DNA from: Deltaproteobacteria bacterium
Lineage (GTDB): Bacteria; Myxococcota_A; Polyangia; DRWM01; JAAZOP01
NCBI GenBank assembly: GCA_016218815.1
Contig: JACRCX010000008.1
Location: forward strand, 1 to 64,000
Length of the DNA stretch: 64,000 bases
Direction: 5' to 3'
Below are positions 16,768 to 25,959 of this stretch, piece by piece. The first letter of the stretch is position 1; every line of letters starts with the position of its first letter. Under the pieces are notes generated by a model. That model searched no databases, was not told where the DNA came from, and was given only the letters and a program-made list of their open reading frames with translations. The position numbers were made by a program, and so were the translations under genes.

Positions 16768-19199
16768 GAGCCCTCCACGTCGACTGCGCAGTCGCAGCCG
16801 TAGCCGTCGGCCAGCCGGCACAGGTCGTCGCTCGCCAGGCAGTCCTCGACGCACGTGCCGAGCGGGCCGCCGGCGTCGACGCACCGCGAGCCGCTCGGGC
16901 AGTCCGTGGCGTCCACGCAGCCGTCGACGGCGCAGTAGCCGCCGGTCCAGTCCAGACAGACGCGCGAGCCGGAGCAGTTGCGGAACGACGCACACGGATC
17001 GCCGTCCAGACCCGCGCCCGCCACGGCGCAGCCGCCGCCCTCGGCGAACGTCTTGCACGCGTAGCCCGCACGGCATTCCGAGGTGCTTCCGCACGGGTCG
17101 ACGCAGTCGCTCGACCCGCCCCCGCCGCCGGCGTCGGGGCAGAACGTTCCCGCAGGGCAGGCCGATGCACCCGGCGTGCAGGCGTCGTCGACGCACGCCG
17201 AGCCGTCGCAGACCGTACCGGCCGCGCAGGTCAGGCTGTCCGAACACCCGGCGCTCCCGATCAGCAGGTACGAGACCAGGTACGAATCCTCCGCGCCGCG
17301 GTAGCCGAAGACGCGGACGTAGTAGTCATCGCTCGCCACCAGGTCCGCCTCGGCATGCTCGCTGGAGCCCGTGCCCGCGGAGGACGCCAGGCGGCGCATG
17401 CCGTCGCGGTCGTAGATTTCCAGGTCGAGGTCGCCGGCGCCGTCGATCAACAGGTCCACGCTGGCCCGCCGGCCGGCCTCTCCGGCGAATACGAACCAGT
17501 CCTCGTCGGCGGCGCAGACCTGGCCGTCGAGCGGCTCGCCGGGGTCGAGCAGCGGCGTGGCGTCGCCCCAGGCGTCGTTGTCCTCGAACGCGTCGTCGGT
17601 GCAGCACGAGCCTGGGACGTGGTCGACGAGCAGGCTGTACGGGCCGGAGTCGCCCGCGACGCCGTAGACGCGGACGATCGTCGTGCCTCCGGCGACGCAG
17701 AGGGCGACGTTCTCGGACGACCCGATCCCGGCGGAGCTGCGCAGCGGCGTGCCGTCGGAGCGCAGGAGCTGGAGGTCGAGGTCGGCGGACGCGGGGTCCC
17801 AGCCGTCGATCGTCACGTCCAGCGAGCCGGCGCCCAGGTCCACGGCGTAGAAGTCCTCGTCGCCGGAACAGATCCACAGGCCGGTGTAGAGGTCGGCGGC
17901 GATCATGGCGGCATCGACCCGCGAGTCGTCGTCCTCGTACTCGTCGTCCGTGCACGAGCCGCCGCCGCGGCAGTCGAGCCCCTCGGGAACGCAGGCATCG
18001 ACCACGCCGCCCTCGACGGTCGTCACGGGCCCGCACGTCGCGCCCGCGGGACAGGCGGCGCAATCCCCCGCGCAGAAGCGCGACGCTCCGGCCGCGCAGA
18101 CCCGGGAGGCGCACTGGCTGCTCGCGCTGCACGCCTCGCAGTACCCCGCGACCTCGCCGGAGCCTTCGGCGACGCGGAACGAGCGCAGCGGCGAGTCCGT
18201 GCGGTGGTCGCAGCCGGCGCCTTCGGTATCGTCGTTGTCCGTGGCCGAGACGACGTAGTGGATGGTCCGTTCCTCGCCGGGGGGCACGCCGAGGTTCGGG
18301 ATCGCGGCGTGGTACGCGTCGCCGCCGTCGGAGACGAAGACGACCTGACGGAAGGCCGTCACGTCGGGATGCGCCGGGTCGGAAGGCGCCTCCGTCGACC
18401 AGTACAGGATGGGAGGGTCCTTGAGGCCCACGTCGTCGCGCACGACGGCATCGACGCGGTAGTCGAGGGCGGTACGGACGAGGGTGTCCTGGGGCGAGGT
18501 CGAGACGATGTCGGGCGGGGCGCCGGGACAGTCCGGGCGACCGGTGCCGCGCAGCACGATGACGTAGTCGTGCGGCACCGGCGCGTGCGATTCGTCCTGG
18601 GCGGCGAGGCCGAGCGTGTAGCGATCCGCGGCATCGACTTGCGCCGGGGTCGGGCACCAGTTCCAGTCGGCCTGCTTGCCGTTCGCGGTCAGCGTCGCCC
18701 CATCGACCCGCGGGTCGCGCTCGGTGATGCGGATGGACGCAGGCAGCGAGTCGTCGTCCTTGACCTCGACGTGCACCGCCACGCACGGCTCCCGCGACAG
18801 GTCGTAGGTGCCGCCGGCACCCGGCTGGATGAAGACCGGCGCGGAGTCCGAGGACTGGACGTTGATCACGAACGTCTCGGTGTCGCTGCCGCCGCCGCCC
18901 GAGACGCGCACGGTGCACGACCAGGCGCCTTCCTGCGAGGCCAACGGCGTCCAGCGCAGCCGGCCGCCCGCCGTGCCCGAGGCGTAGATCTCGGCGCCGC
19001 TGGCCGGCAGGTCCGGCATGTCGTAGGAGAACGAAAGGGTCGCCTCGCTCGGGTTGCTGACCGGAACGTCGACGTTCAGCGTCTCGCCGACTCGCACGAC
19101 CTGGTCGTCCAGCGGCGCAATGACCAGCGAGGCCGACTCCTCGCAACCCGCGCCCGCGAGCGAAAGCACCAGCGTCAACGCAGCGATTCGACGGTTCAT
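16716..19199 (-). CDS. Large lipoprotein with cadherin-like, PPC and Cys-rich domains
   Basis: An 827-residue predicted lipoprotein (LSLAGAGC). The N-terminal part (about 20-130) looks like Ig/cadherin-type domains (VRVGETLNVDVPVSNPSEA). Two PPC (bacterial pre-peptidase C-terminal) domains follow, each beginning with an acidic box (DDEYEDDDSRVD, DDAFEDNDAWGD) and containing a DEDFYAVDL or DEDWFVF strand. The last 170 residues are a Cys-rich region of short disulfide-type modules (CAAGTVC, CPAGTFC, CRAGYAC). No catalytic residues are seen, so a surface adhesin or structural role is inferred. ATG 19199 is supported by GGGAGGGG. It overlaps the next gene by 52 bases, so the two are cotranscribed. 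Confidence 0.8.
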   Translation of the reverse strand: MNRRIAALTLVLSLAGAGCEESASLVIAPLDDQVVRVGETLNVDVPVSNPSEATLSFSYDMPDLPASGAEIYASGTAGGRLRWTPLASQEGAWSCTVRVSGGGGSDTETFVINVQSSDSAPVFIQPGAGGTYDLSREPCVAVHVEVKDDDSLPASIRITERDPRVDGATLTANGKQADWNWCPTPAQVDAADRYTLGLAAQDESHAPVPHDYVIVLRGTGRPDCPGAPPDIVSTSPQDTLVRTALDYRVDAVVRDDVGLKDPPILYWSTEAPSDPAHPDVTAFRQVVFVSDGGDAYHAAIPNLGVPPGEERTIHYVVSATDNDDTEGAGCDHRTDSPLRSFRVAEGSGEVAGYCEACSASSQCASRVCAAGASRFCAGDCAACPAGATCGPVTTVEGGVVDACVPEGLDCRGGGSCTDDEYEDDDSRVDAAMIAADLYTGLWICSGDEDFYAVDLGAGSLDVTIDGWDPASADLDLQLLRSDGTPLRSSAGIGSSENVALCVAGGTTIVRVYGVAGDSGPYSLLVDHVPGSCCTDDAFEDNDAWGDATPLLDPGEPLDGQVCAADEDWFVFAGEAGRRASVDLLIDGAGDLDLEIYDRDGMRRLASSAGTGSSEHAEADLVASDDYYVRVFGYRGAEDSYLVSYLLIGSAGCSDSLTCAAGTVCDGSACVDDACTPGASACPAGTFCPDAGGGGGSSDCVDPCGSTSECRAGYACKTFAEGGGCAVAGAGLDGDPCASFRNCSGSRVCLDWTGGYCAVDGCVDATDCPSGSRCVDAGGPLGTCVEDCLASDDLCRLADGYGCDCAVDVEGSWQWVCLAPGVYAPACY

Positions 19200-19247
19200 C
19201 GTGCCCCTCCCGCCGGCCCCGACGTCCGCCAGGCCCGGCGCGGCGGG

Positions 19248-19276
19248 AGTATCCGCGATGGCGCTTGCCGGTGCAA
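19248..19276 (-). promoter_or_regulatory. Sigma-70-like promoter for 16716-19199
   Basis: On the minus strand TTGCAC and GATACT are separated by 17 bases, about 50 bases upstream of ATG 19199. Confidence 0.55.
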
Positions 19277-19282
19277 CCCGGT

Positions 19283-19302
19283 CCCGGGGCTGAAGCCCCG
19301 GG
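19283..19302 (+). repeat. REP-like palindrome, copy 3 (variant stem)
   Basis: CCCGGGGCTGAAGCCCCGGG lies in the divergent intergenic region, immediately before the -35 of the plus-strand promoter. The CTGAAG loop is shared with other copies, but the stem differs by compensatory changes. Confidence 0.75.
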
Positions 19303-19303
19303 T

Positions 19304-19332
19304 TTGACACGCGTCGGACGGCCGGGTACACA
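19304..19332 (+). promoter_or_regulatory. Sigma-70-like promoter for the SDR-hydrolase-ThDP operon
   Basis: TTGACA and TACACA are separated by 17 bases, starting two bases after a REP palindrome. The first gene begins at 19391. Confidence 0.6.
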
Positions 19333-19390
19333 CCCCACCCGCCGGGTCCGCCGGCGCCTGCTGCGCGGACCTTGCGGGGAGGAGCACGAA

Positions 19391-20491
19391 ATGGCCAAAC
19401 GCAGCATCTTCCTGACCGGGTTCCCCGGCTTCATCGCCCGCAGGCTCGTGCGCGAGTTCCTCGTCCGCGCCCCGGGCTCGGATCTGACGTTCCTCGTCGT
19501 CGACTCTTTCGCCGGCCAGGCACGTCGCGAGGCGGAGGCGCTTCGCACCCTGCCCGAGGCCAAGGGCTCGCGCATGGACGTCGTCGTCGGCGACATCACC
19601 CGCGCACGCCTGGGGCTCGACGAAGCCGCCTGGCGCGACGTCCTGGCCCGGACCACGGACGTCATCCACCTCGCGGCGATCTACGACCTGCACGTCCACG
19701 AGGACGTCGCCGTGCGCGTCAACATCGAGGGGACCCGCAACGTCCTGGAGCTGTGCCGCAACGCCCAGGCACTCCGGTCGTTCGTCCACTTCTCCACCTG
19801 CTACGTGGCGGGCAAGCGCACCGGCACGATCCTCGAGGACGAGCTGATCCCCGGCGCGGGCTTCAAGAACCACTACGAATCGACCAAGTTCGAGTCCGAG
19901 CGTCTCGTGCGCGAGGCGATGGGCTCGGTCCCGACGATCATCATACGTCCGGGCATCACCGTCGGCGACTCGAGGACGGGCGAGACACAGAAGTTCGACG
20001 GTCCCTATTTCGCGATGGGGCTGATCGACAAGCTCAAGCTCCTGCAGGTACCGCTGCCGTACCTGGGCGATCTGGCGGCCGAGGTCAACCTCGTCCCCGT
20101 GGACTACGTGGCGAGCGGCACGGCGGCGATCTGGGCGAAGGGCGGTACGACCGGCAAGTGCTACGCCATGGCCGATCCGCATCCGGTGACGGCCCGGACG
20201 GTCTACGCCGAATTCGTCCGCCTGCTGGGGGCCCGCGGCCCCTGGGGCCAGATTCCGCCCGAGTTGCTCGACGTGCCGTTGCGGCTCCTGGCCGTGCGCA
20301 AGCTCCTGGGGGTTCCCCGCGAGGTCTTCGACTACTTCAGCCACGACGCCCACTTCGACACCCGCAACGCCGTCGCCGCCCTCGAAGGCACCGGCGTCTC
20401 CTGTCCCCGCTTCCTCGACTACCTCCCCAACCTGGTCTCCTTCTTCCAGGCGAACAAGCATCGCCCCGAGTATCTCTGGAAACCGTTTTGA
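19391..20491 (+). CDS. Extended SDR / male-sterility-type NAD(P)-dependent reductase
   Basis: A 366-residue short-chain dehydrogenase of the extended type, closest in appearance to fatty-acyl-CoA reductase (NAD_binding_4) domains. The N-terminal cofactor motif is FLTGFPGFIAR (a TGxxGxxG variant). HLAAIYDLHV follows, then an FSTCYVAG active-site Ser region and YESTK as the YxxxK catalytic pair. IIRPGITVGDS marks the substrate domain. GGAGGAG lies six bases before ATG 19391, which discards a longer upstream frame. It is translationally coupled to the next gene (stop TGA inside TTGA). Likely reduces an acyl thioester or a keto/aldehyde group; the substrate is unknown. Confidence 0.85.
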   Translation: MAKRSIFLTGFPGFIARRLVREFLVRAPGSDLTFLVVDSFAGQARREAEALRTLPEAKGSRMDVVVGDITRARLGLDEAAWRDVLARTTDVIHLAAIYDLHVHEDVAVRVNIEGTRNVLELCRNAQALRSFVHFSTCYVAGKRTGTILEDELIPGAGFKNHYESTKFESERLVREAMGSVPTIIIRPGITVGDSRTGETQKFDGPYFAMGLIDKLKLLQVPLPYLGDLAAEVNLVPVDYVASGTAAIWAKGGTTGKCYAMADPHPVTARTVYAEFVRLLGARGPWGQIPPELLDVPLRLLAVRKLLGVPREVFDYFSHDAHFDTRNAVAALEGTGVSCPRFLDYLPNLVSFFQANKHRPEYLWKPF

Positions 20492-21474
20492 CACGCCTCC
20501 TCCGCGTCAACGCGGCGGACGGCGCCGTCGCCGCCCTGCTCGCCCGGCGCGGCGCGTGGCCCGCACCCCGCCCCCCCGTCCTGCTCGTCCCCGGCTTCGG
20601 CCAGAACCGCTTCACCTGGGAGGTCGGAGGAATCTCCCTGCCGGGATGGCTGGCGGAACGGGGTCACCCGACCTACGTGCTCGAGCATCGGGCGACCGGC
20701 CTGGCCCGCGCCTGGGGCGACACCCCCGCTCCGTCGCTGGAGGCGCTCGTCGAGGGCGACATCCTGGCCGCGGTCGACCGGGTGTTCGACGACGCCGGCG
20801 ACTTCCGCGTCATCCTCGCCGGCCACAGCCTGGGCGGCCTGACATCGCTCCTCTTCGCGTCCGCGCACCCCGATCGCGTCGCGGGCGTGCTGTCGCTGGG
20901 CGGCGGGTTCTTCCTCTCGCGCGGCCCCCGGTTCCTGCGCGCGCTGGCCCTGGCCGGCGAGCCGCTCGCCTGGACAGGTCTGGCCCGCCGCTTCCCGACC
21001 GCCTCCCTCCCGCTCGGGCCCGTCGGCGCCGCCCTGGTCGCGTTCCGGGGGCTGCTCGACCATCCGTGGGTCCCGTTCCCCTGGCCGGTCTGGCACCCGC
21101 GATCGTACTCACCGCAGGAGCTGCGCGAGCGCTTCACGTCCGGCATGGACCGCACGAGCGTCGGGATCGCCGCGGAGCTGCGCCGGGGCTTCGCCTTCGA
21201 TCGCCTGCCGACGCTCCGCGGCGAGGCCCAGGAAACCGTGCTGTCTCGCGTGGTTTGTCCGGTGCTTCTCGTGCACTCCGCGACGGACGCCCTGGTTCCG
21301 CCGGCGGTCGGCGCCCCGCTGCCCGCGCTGCTCCGCAACTCGCCCGCCGCCCGGCTGCTCGTGGTCGGCGCTCCTCCCGAGCCTCCGTTGGGTCATTGCG
21401 ATCTGGTGGCGAGCGAGGGCGCCCGGCGACACGTCTGGCCGCGCCTGGGCGAGTGGCTACAAGATATCGCATGA
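20488..21474 (+). CDS. Alpha/beta hydrolase
   Basis: A 328-residue hydrolase. VLLVPGFGQNRFTW contains the oxyanion turn, AGHSLGGLTSLL is the nucleophile elbow (Ser near residue 115), and GHCDLV near the C-terminus supplies the probable catalytic His. TTG 20488 overlaps the SDR stop (TTGA), and there is no ATG near the fold's natural start. The end overlaps the next gene by ATGA. The three genes are therefore one translationally coupled unit. A role as esterase or thioesterase on an acyl intermediate shared with the SDR and the ThDP enzyme is inferred from context only. Confidence 0.85.
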   Translation: MTRLLRVNAADGAVAALLARRGAWPAPRPPVLLVPGFGQNRFTWEVGGISLPGWLAERGHPTYVLEHRATGLARAWGDTPAPSLEALVEGDILAAVDRVFDDAGDFRVILAGHSLGGLTSLLFASAHPDRVAGVLSLGGGFFLSRGPRFLRALALAGEPLAWTGLARRFPTASLPLGPVGAALVAFRGLLDHPWVPFPWPVWHPRSYSPQELRERFTSGMDRTSVGIAAELRRGFAFDRLPTLRGEAQETVLSRVVCPVLLVHSATDALVPPAVGAPLPALLRNSPAARLLVVGAPPEPPLGHCDLVASEGARRHVWPRLGEWLQDIA

Positions 21475-23084
21475 CTCTCGACTTGACCCACTGGGGTCTT
21501 CATGCGGCCGCGGCGTTCCGGGCCCGCGGTGTGGACACGATCTTCACACTCACCGGGGGCCACATCTTCCTGCTCTACGACGGCGCCCGGCAGGCCGGCA
21601 TCCGGCTGGTCGACGTGCGGCACGAGCAGACGGCGGCGTTCGCGGCCGAGGCGTACGCGCGGCTGACGCGGGGCCCGGGTGTGGCCGCGGTCACCGCGGG
21701 GCCGGGCGTGTTCAACGCGGCGAGCGCGTTCGCCACCGCGGCGCGCAACGGCTCCGCGCTCGTGCTCCTCGGCGGACGCGCCCCCGGCTGGCGTTGGGGT
21801 CGCGGCAGCCTCCAGGAAATCGACCACGTCCCCGTCCTCGCGCCGCTCGCCAAACGCGCCTTCACCGCCGGCCCCGCTCTCATCCGCGAGCTCTCGCGGG
21901 GCATCCGGGAGGCACTCACGCCGCCCCGCGGTCCGCTGTTCCTCGACGTGCCGCTCGACCTCGAGCCCGCCGGCGTCGAGGACGACGCCGATCGAGCGCC
22001 GCCCGGCCGTCTCGCGCCCGATCCCGACGCCGTCGCCCGCATCGCCGGCGCGATCGGCGCCGCGCGCCGCCCCGTGCTCGTCGCCGGCTCGAACGTCTGG
22101 GCCGATGGGGCGGCGGAGTCCCTGCGCGCCTTCGCCGAGGCGTCCGGGATCCCCGTCTTCGCCAACGGCATGGGTCGCGGGACGCTGCCGCACGACCACC
22201 CGTCGTCGTTCCTCCGCTCGCGCGGGAAGGCGCTGCGCGAGGCCGACCTCGTGTTCGTCGCCGGCACGCCGATCGATTTCCGTCTCGGTTTCGGGGACGG
22301 CTGGGCCTCGGGCGCGAAGATCATCCATGCCGACTCGGACCCGGCCCTTCTCTCGGCCGCGCCCGCCCCGTTCGCCTCCGCCGGTGCCGATCTGGATCTC
22401 GTATTCCGCGGTCTGGCGGAGCGTGCCAAGGAATCGCCGAGCGCCGATTGGCTCGAGGCGCTGCGGCTCGAGGAGCGCCGGCTGGAGGAGTCGGTTGCGG
22501 CGGAGCGTGCGAGTGCGAGCGAGCCGATCCATCCGCTGCGGGTCTATGGCGAGCTGGCGCGCGTCTTGGACCGCGACGCGATCGTGATCGGGGACGGAGG
22601 CGACTTCGTGTCCTGGGCCGGGCGCGAGATCCGCTCGTCGGTCCCCGGCTCGTGGCTCGATCCCGGCCCGCTGGGCTGTCTGGGCCTGGGCCCGGGTGCG
22701 GCGATGGCGGCCCGGTTGGTGCATCCGGGGCGGCAGGTGGTGGTGCTCACCGGCGACGGCGCGTTCGGCTTCGCGGGCTTCGACCTCGAGTCGCTGGTGC
22801 GCAACAAGCTGCCGGTCGTCTTCGTGATGGGCAACAACGGGACGTGGGCGCTGGAGAAGCAGGCCATGCGGCGCTACTTCGCCTACGACGTCGTCGCCGA
22901 CCTCGACCCGCGCACGCGCTACGACCGCGTGGTCCAGGCGCTCGGCGGCCATGGCGAGCGGGTGACGCGTCCCGACGAGGTGGGTCCGGCGCTCCGGCGC
23001 GCCTTCGCCGCCGGCGTCCCGGCGCTCGTCGAGGTGATGATCGACCCGGCCGTGGTGTACCCGAGGCACGCCGAGCTGGCGTGA
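21471..23084 (+). CDS. Thiamine-diphosphate-dependent enzyme (acetolactate synthase / 2-hydroxyacyl-CoA lyase type)
   Basis: A 537-residue ThDP enzyme with the usual three domains. The N-terminal PYR domain has the catalytic Glu in VRHEQTAAF (E52), and the middle domain contains FANGMGRGTLP. The C-terminal PP domain has the ThDP/Mg motif starting GDGAFGFAG and ending GNNGTWA. Length matches acetolactate synthase, oxalyl-CoA decarboxylase and 2-hydroxyacyl-CoA lyase. The neighbours (an acyl-reductase-like SDR and a hydrolase, no ilvN or ilvC) argue against branched-chain amino-acid synthesis and for acyloin or acyl-chain chemistry, but this is inference. ATG 21471 overlaps the hydrolase stop. 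Confidence 0.85.
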   Translation: MTLDLTHWGLHAAAAFRARGVDTIFTLTGGHIFLLYDGARQAGIRLVDVRHEQTAAFAAEAYARLTRGPGVAAVTAGPGVFNAASAFATAARNGSALVLLGGRAPGWRWGRGSLQEIDHVPVLAPLAKRAFTAGPALIRELSRGIREALTPPRGPLFLDVPLDLEPAGVEDDADRAPPGRLAPDPDAVARIAGAIGAARRPVLVAGSNVWADGAAESLRAFAEASGIPVFANGMGRGTLPHDHPSSFLRSRGKALREADLVFVAGTPIDFRLGFGDGWASGAKIIHADSDPALLSAAPAPFASAGADLDLVFRGLAERAKESPSADWLEALRLEERRLEESVAAERASASEPIHPLRVYGELARVLDRDAIVIGDGGDFVSWAGREIRSSVPGSWLDPGPLGCLGLGPGAAMAARLVHPGRQVVVLTGDGAFGFAGFDLESLVRNKLPVVFVMGNNGTWALEKQAMRRYFAYDVVADLDPRTRYDRVVQALGGHGERVTRPDEVGPALRRAFAAGVPALVEVMIDPAVVYPRHAELA

Positions 23085-23095
23085 GCGGGAGGCGG

Positions 23096-23479
23096 TCAGT
23101 CCTGGTCCAGCCACTCCGTGCGATACCGATCCGTCCGCGGGACCACGCACAGGAAACGCGCGGGGGTGTCCTTCCGGTTCTCGTACCAGTGTGGGGTGCC
23201 GGCCGGGATGTACAGGCTGTCGCCGGCCCGCAACGTCTTTTCCTCCCCGCCGAGCGAGACGACCAGCTCGCCCTCCAGCACGTACTGTTCGTGCTCGATG
23301 GAATCGTGGAGGTGAGTCGGGATGCGTCCGCCGGGCTCGAGGGTGAAGCGGCGCAGCACGAAGTTCGGCACGTCCTCGGCCGGGCCGAGCAGCACCTGGA
23401 TCGTCGTGCCGTGCGCCCGGTCGACCGGCGTCCCGGGCACCTCGCCCGCCGGCCGAATGACCCACGCCTTGTCGCGCAT
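23096..23479 (-). CDS. Small cupin-domain protein
   Basis: A 127-residue single-domain cupin. Motif 1 is visible as PTHLHDSIEHEQYVLEGEL (metal-binding His/His/Glu), and motif 2 as GDSLYIPAGTPHWYEN. Such proteins bind a divalent metal and act as isomerases, dioxygenases or ligand sensors; nothing here discriminates. The frame is open further upstream, but ATG 23479 is chosen because GAGGAGGGG lies just before it. It converges with the ThDP gene (11-base gap) and has its own promoter. Confidence 0.88.
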   Translation of the reverse strand: MRDKAWVIRPAGEVPGTPVDRAHGTTIQVLLGPAEDVPNFVLRRFTLEPGGRIPTHLHDSIEHEQYVLEGELVVSLGGEEKTLRAGDSLYIPAGTPHWYENRKDTPARFLCVVPRTDRYRTEWLDQD

Positions 23480-23499
23480 GACACCCCTCCTCGCCCCGG

Positions 23500-23528
23500 A
23501 GCATGCCCGGATGGGCGGTCCGTGGCAA
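23500..23528 (-). promoter_or_regulatory. Promoter for the cupin gene
   Basis: On the minus strand TTGCCA and CATGCT are separated by 17 bases, about 20 bases upstream of ATG 23479. Confidence 0.5.
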
Positions 23529-23556
23529 GGCGGCGGGTGCATCGGGCGGCCGGAGG

Positions 23557-23586
23557 TTGACAACCGGACGGCTCGCTCCCGATACT
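23557..23586 (+). promoter_or_regulatory. Promoter placed directly on a start codon (leaderless)
   Basis: TTGACA and GATACT are separated by 18 bases. Only six bases lie between the -10 box and ATG 23593, so transcription should begin at or next to the start codon. No Shine-Dalgarno sequence is present. Confidence 0.6.
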
Positions 23587-23592
23587 CGCGGC

Positions 23593-24309
23593 ATGCACCG
23601 AGCGGGTTCCGCGCCACCCTGGATGCGACTGCTGTTCTTCGCCTGGGTCGGGCTGCTCGCCTTCGCCGGGGGGTTGGCAGCCGCGTCCCGTCCCGACTTC
23701 GACGACCCGCTGCTCCTGTTGCAGGACACGCAGGCCCACTGGTCGCAGCCCCGCTACATCTCGCGGCTGGAGCCGCAGCGGGTGACCGCGGACGCGACGT
23801 TCGTGGTGCGTGGAACCGGATTCGGCGCGGAACCGGGCGTGGTCGAGGTGGGCGGGGAGACGACCGAGGTGCTCGACTGGAACGACTTCGGCGTCCGGGC
23901 GCGCGCCCCGGACCACGCGGTCATCGGCGCGGTGACGGTGACGGTCGGCGGCGACGAATTGGAGAGCCCCGTCAAGCTCACGGTCTATGCTGCCGGGCCC
24001 GTGCTGGTCCTGCCGGCCATCGAGTCCGTCGACACGCCGGACGGCTCGGACGACGTCCTGCCGGGCGACGCGGTGGTCGTCCACGGCCATGGCTTCGGCG
24101 CCACGCCCGGCTACGCGTTCTTCACCGACGCGGTGACGATGCGCGAGCACCCCTTCGCCAACCCCGCCGCCCGAGGCGAGATCACGAGCTGGTCGGACAC
24201 GACGGTCGAGGCCACGGTGGCCTCCGATTGCTGGGGGCGAATCCCCGTCGTCCTGGTCTTCGGCCTGTACTCGGTCGTTTCCCCCCATCGGCTCCGGTGT
24301 CCGGAATGA
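23593..24309 (+). CDS. Secreted TIG/IPT-domain protein
   Basis: A 238-residue exported protein with an N-terminal hydrophobic segment (LLFFAWVGLLAFAGGLAAA). Two TIG/IPT-like Ig domains follow, with the characteristic turns VRGTGFGAEPG and VHGHGFGATPG. The final residues contain two Cys (DCWGR, LRCPE) that could pair. No enzymatic motif is seen. ATG 23593 matches a leaderless start; ATG 23623 is an alternative. The stop overlaps or abuts the start of the following lipoprotein gene, so the two are coexpressed. The function is unknown; TIG domains usually mediate surface binding. Confidence 0.75.
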   Translation: MHRAGSAPPWMRLLFFAWVGLLAFAGGLAAASRPDFDDPLLLLQDTQAHWSQPRYISRLEPQRVTADATFVVRGTGFGAEPGVVEVGGETTEVLDWNDFGVRARAPDHAVIGAVTVTVGGDELESPVKLTVYAAGPVLVLPAIESVDTPDGSDDVLPGDAVVVHGHGFGATPGYAFFTDAVTMREHPFANPAARGEITSWSDTTVEATVASDCWGRIPVVLVFGLYSVVSPHRLRCPE

Positions 24310-24317
24310 GGAGGCGC

Positions 24318-25919
24318 ATGGCCCGCCGCCGGCTCGTCGCACTGCTCCCGCTGCTTCTTGCCGGCTGCCCGTCGGGGGGGCCGGACGATCCCCTGCGGGG
24401 CCAGCCCGGCCCCGTCGGGACGCTGATCCTCCGCTACTGCGAGCTCGAGGAAAACATCCGGCTCATGGACGGGCGCGACGGCACCGTCGGCGAGGAAATT
24501 ACCGAGGCCACGCAGGCGTTCTTCTCGCGCGACGGGCTCACGCTGTACACGACCAAACTCTGGCCGGACGGCTGCCTCGTCCGGCGCTACCGGGTCGAGC
24601 CGCACGGCGTCGCCACGAAGATCGTCCCCGGCATCTCCTCGATCGACACCCGGGTGTGCACCCTCGCCCCGTCGCAGTTCCTCGCCTCGCCCGACGGAAG
24701 CAGGCTCCTCACGCAGGACGGGTTCCTGCTCGACTTCGAGGCCGAGCGGTTCGAGAAGCTCACGCTGCCGCGCGGAAGGGGGCTCGTGGCGCCGTCCACC
24801 TGGCCGTGGAATCAGTGGGGCGCCTGGGCCGGCGACTCGCGTCGCTTCGCCTATGAGAGCGGGGGTGACGTCGTCGTCTTCGACGATTACGATCCGCACA
24901 TCCAAGTGCCGACCGTCGGCGACGACTACGAGACCGGACGCACCGCGGGCATGGGTCTTTCTCCGAACGGCGAGTGGGTCGCGGTCAAGAACGGCACGGG
25001 CTTCGGACTTGTCGACTCCCACGGTTTCCTCGGCACCGACATTCACCCCAATGTGGACGAGTCGGCGCTCTTGTACCGCCTGCCCGACGGCCCGTTCGTG
25101 CGCCTCGTCGCCCCGGCCGCGACGCCCGACGCCTGCGGCGCGGCGCAGTTCTCGACCGTCTGGACCCCCGATTCGCGTCGGCTGCTGACTCGCTGCGTGG
25201 ACGGCCTCGCCGAGCCGCCCGGGGTGCCGGGCTACGATCCGAGCACCCATCTGGTGATGATCTCCGTGGACGTCGAGGCCACGCTCTCCGGGGGCACCCT
25301 GTCCTTCGACGTGCTCTGGGCCAGGCGGAATCCGGATCTGCCCGCGGGGTTCTACGCCTACCCCCTCGCCTTGACCCCCGACGGGGACGCGCTGCTCGTT
25401 GCCTCCTGGGGCGTCATCGGAACGTGCTGTGCCGCCTACGCGCCGGACGCGCCGGGGATCGACTACTATCGTCTGCCGCTCGACGGCTCCGAGGGGACGT
25501 TCCTCGCCCACGTGCCGACCTGCCAGCAGGGATGTTGCGAGAGCGACCCGAGCTTCGCCTGCGATCCTCGGCAGGCGGATGCGCTCAACTACGTGGACTC
25601 CGGGCGCTGGTGGAACCACGTCTACGACGAGACCGAGCTGTTCCACGGCTGGCACGTGATCAACGGCGTGCTCATCGACCCCGACGGCGTCGGCTACGCG
25701 ATCTTCGGGACGCAGACCCCGGACTACAGCGCCGGAATCCTGGCGTACTGGTACCACTTCGAGATGCTCCTGGATCTCCGTCTGCCGACGCCGGATTCGA
25801 TCGTCGTCGGCGACGACCGCGTCTTGAAGCGGCTCTCGGCCGGCTTCCGGCCCGGCGCGGACCTCGAGCCGGTCTACGACGACTGCCGGCAGCTCCCGAA
25901 CGTCCTGGGATTCCGGTAG
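24318..25919 (+). CDS. Lipoprotein with TolB/WD40-like propeller features
   Basis: A 533-residue predicted lipoprotein (LLPLLLAGC). Repeated strands of the type FLASPDGSRLLTQDG, GMGLSPNGEWVAVKN, WTPDSRRLLTRC and ALTPDGDALLVASWG are typical of TolB or WD40-type beta-propeller blades. A Cys cluster occurs near the end (CQQGCCESDPSFAC). ATG 24318 is preceded by AGGAGG. ATG 24306, which overlaps the previous stop as ATGA, would add four residues and is nearly as likely. No catalytic residues are recognised, and the function is unknown. Confidence 0.8.
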   Translation: MARRRLVALLPLLLAGCPSGGPDDPLRGQPGPVGTLILRYCELEENIRLMDGRDGTVGEEITEATQAFFSRDGLTLYTTKLWPDGCLVRRYRVEPHGVATKIVPGISSIDTRVCTLAPSQFLASPDGSRLLTQDGFLLDFEAERFEKLTLPRGRGLVAPSTWPWNQWGAWAGDSRRFAYESGGDVVVFDDYDPHIQVPTVGDDYETGRTAGMGLSPNGEWVAVKNGTGFGLVDSHGFLGTDIHPNVDESALLYRLPDGPFVRLVAPAATPDACGAAQFSTVWTPDSRRLLTRCVDGLAEPPGVPGYDPSTHLVMISVDVEATLSGGTLSFDVLWARRNPDLPAGFYAYPLALTPDGDALLVASWGVIGTCCAAYAPDAPGIDYYRLPLDGSEGTFLAHVPTCQQGCCESDPSFACDPRQADALNYVDSGRWWNHVYDETELFHGWHVINGVLIDPDGVGYAIFGTQTPDYSAGILAYWYHFEMLLDLRLPTPDSIVVGDDRVLKRLSAGFRPGADLEPVYDDCRQLPNVLGFR

Positions 25920-25959
25920 ACTTCGCAGCGGATCTTGCGGGCCCGCAAGGGAGGGTGCG

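Noticed and set aside
16768-17247. A 160-residue N-terminal extension of the metalloprotease-like gene
   Set aside because: It is an out-of-frame Arg/Gly-rich reading of the neighbouring Cys-rich gene. A lipoprotein signal and a ribosome-binding site support the start at 16767.
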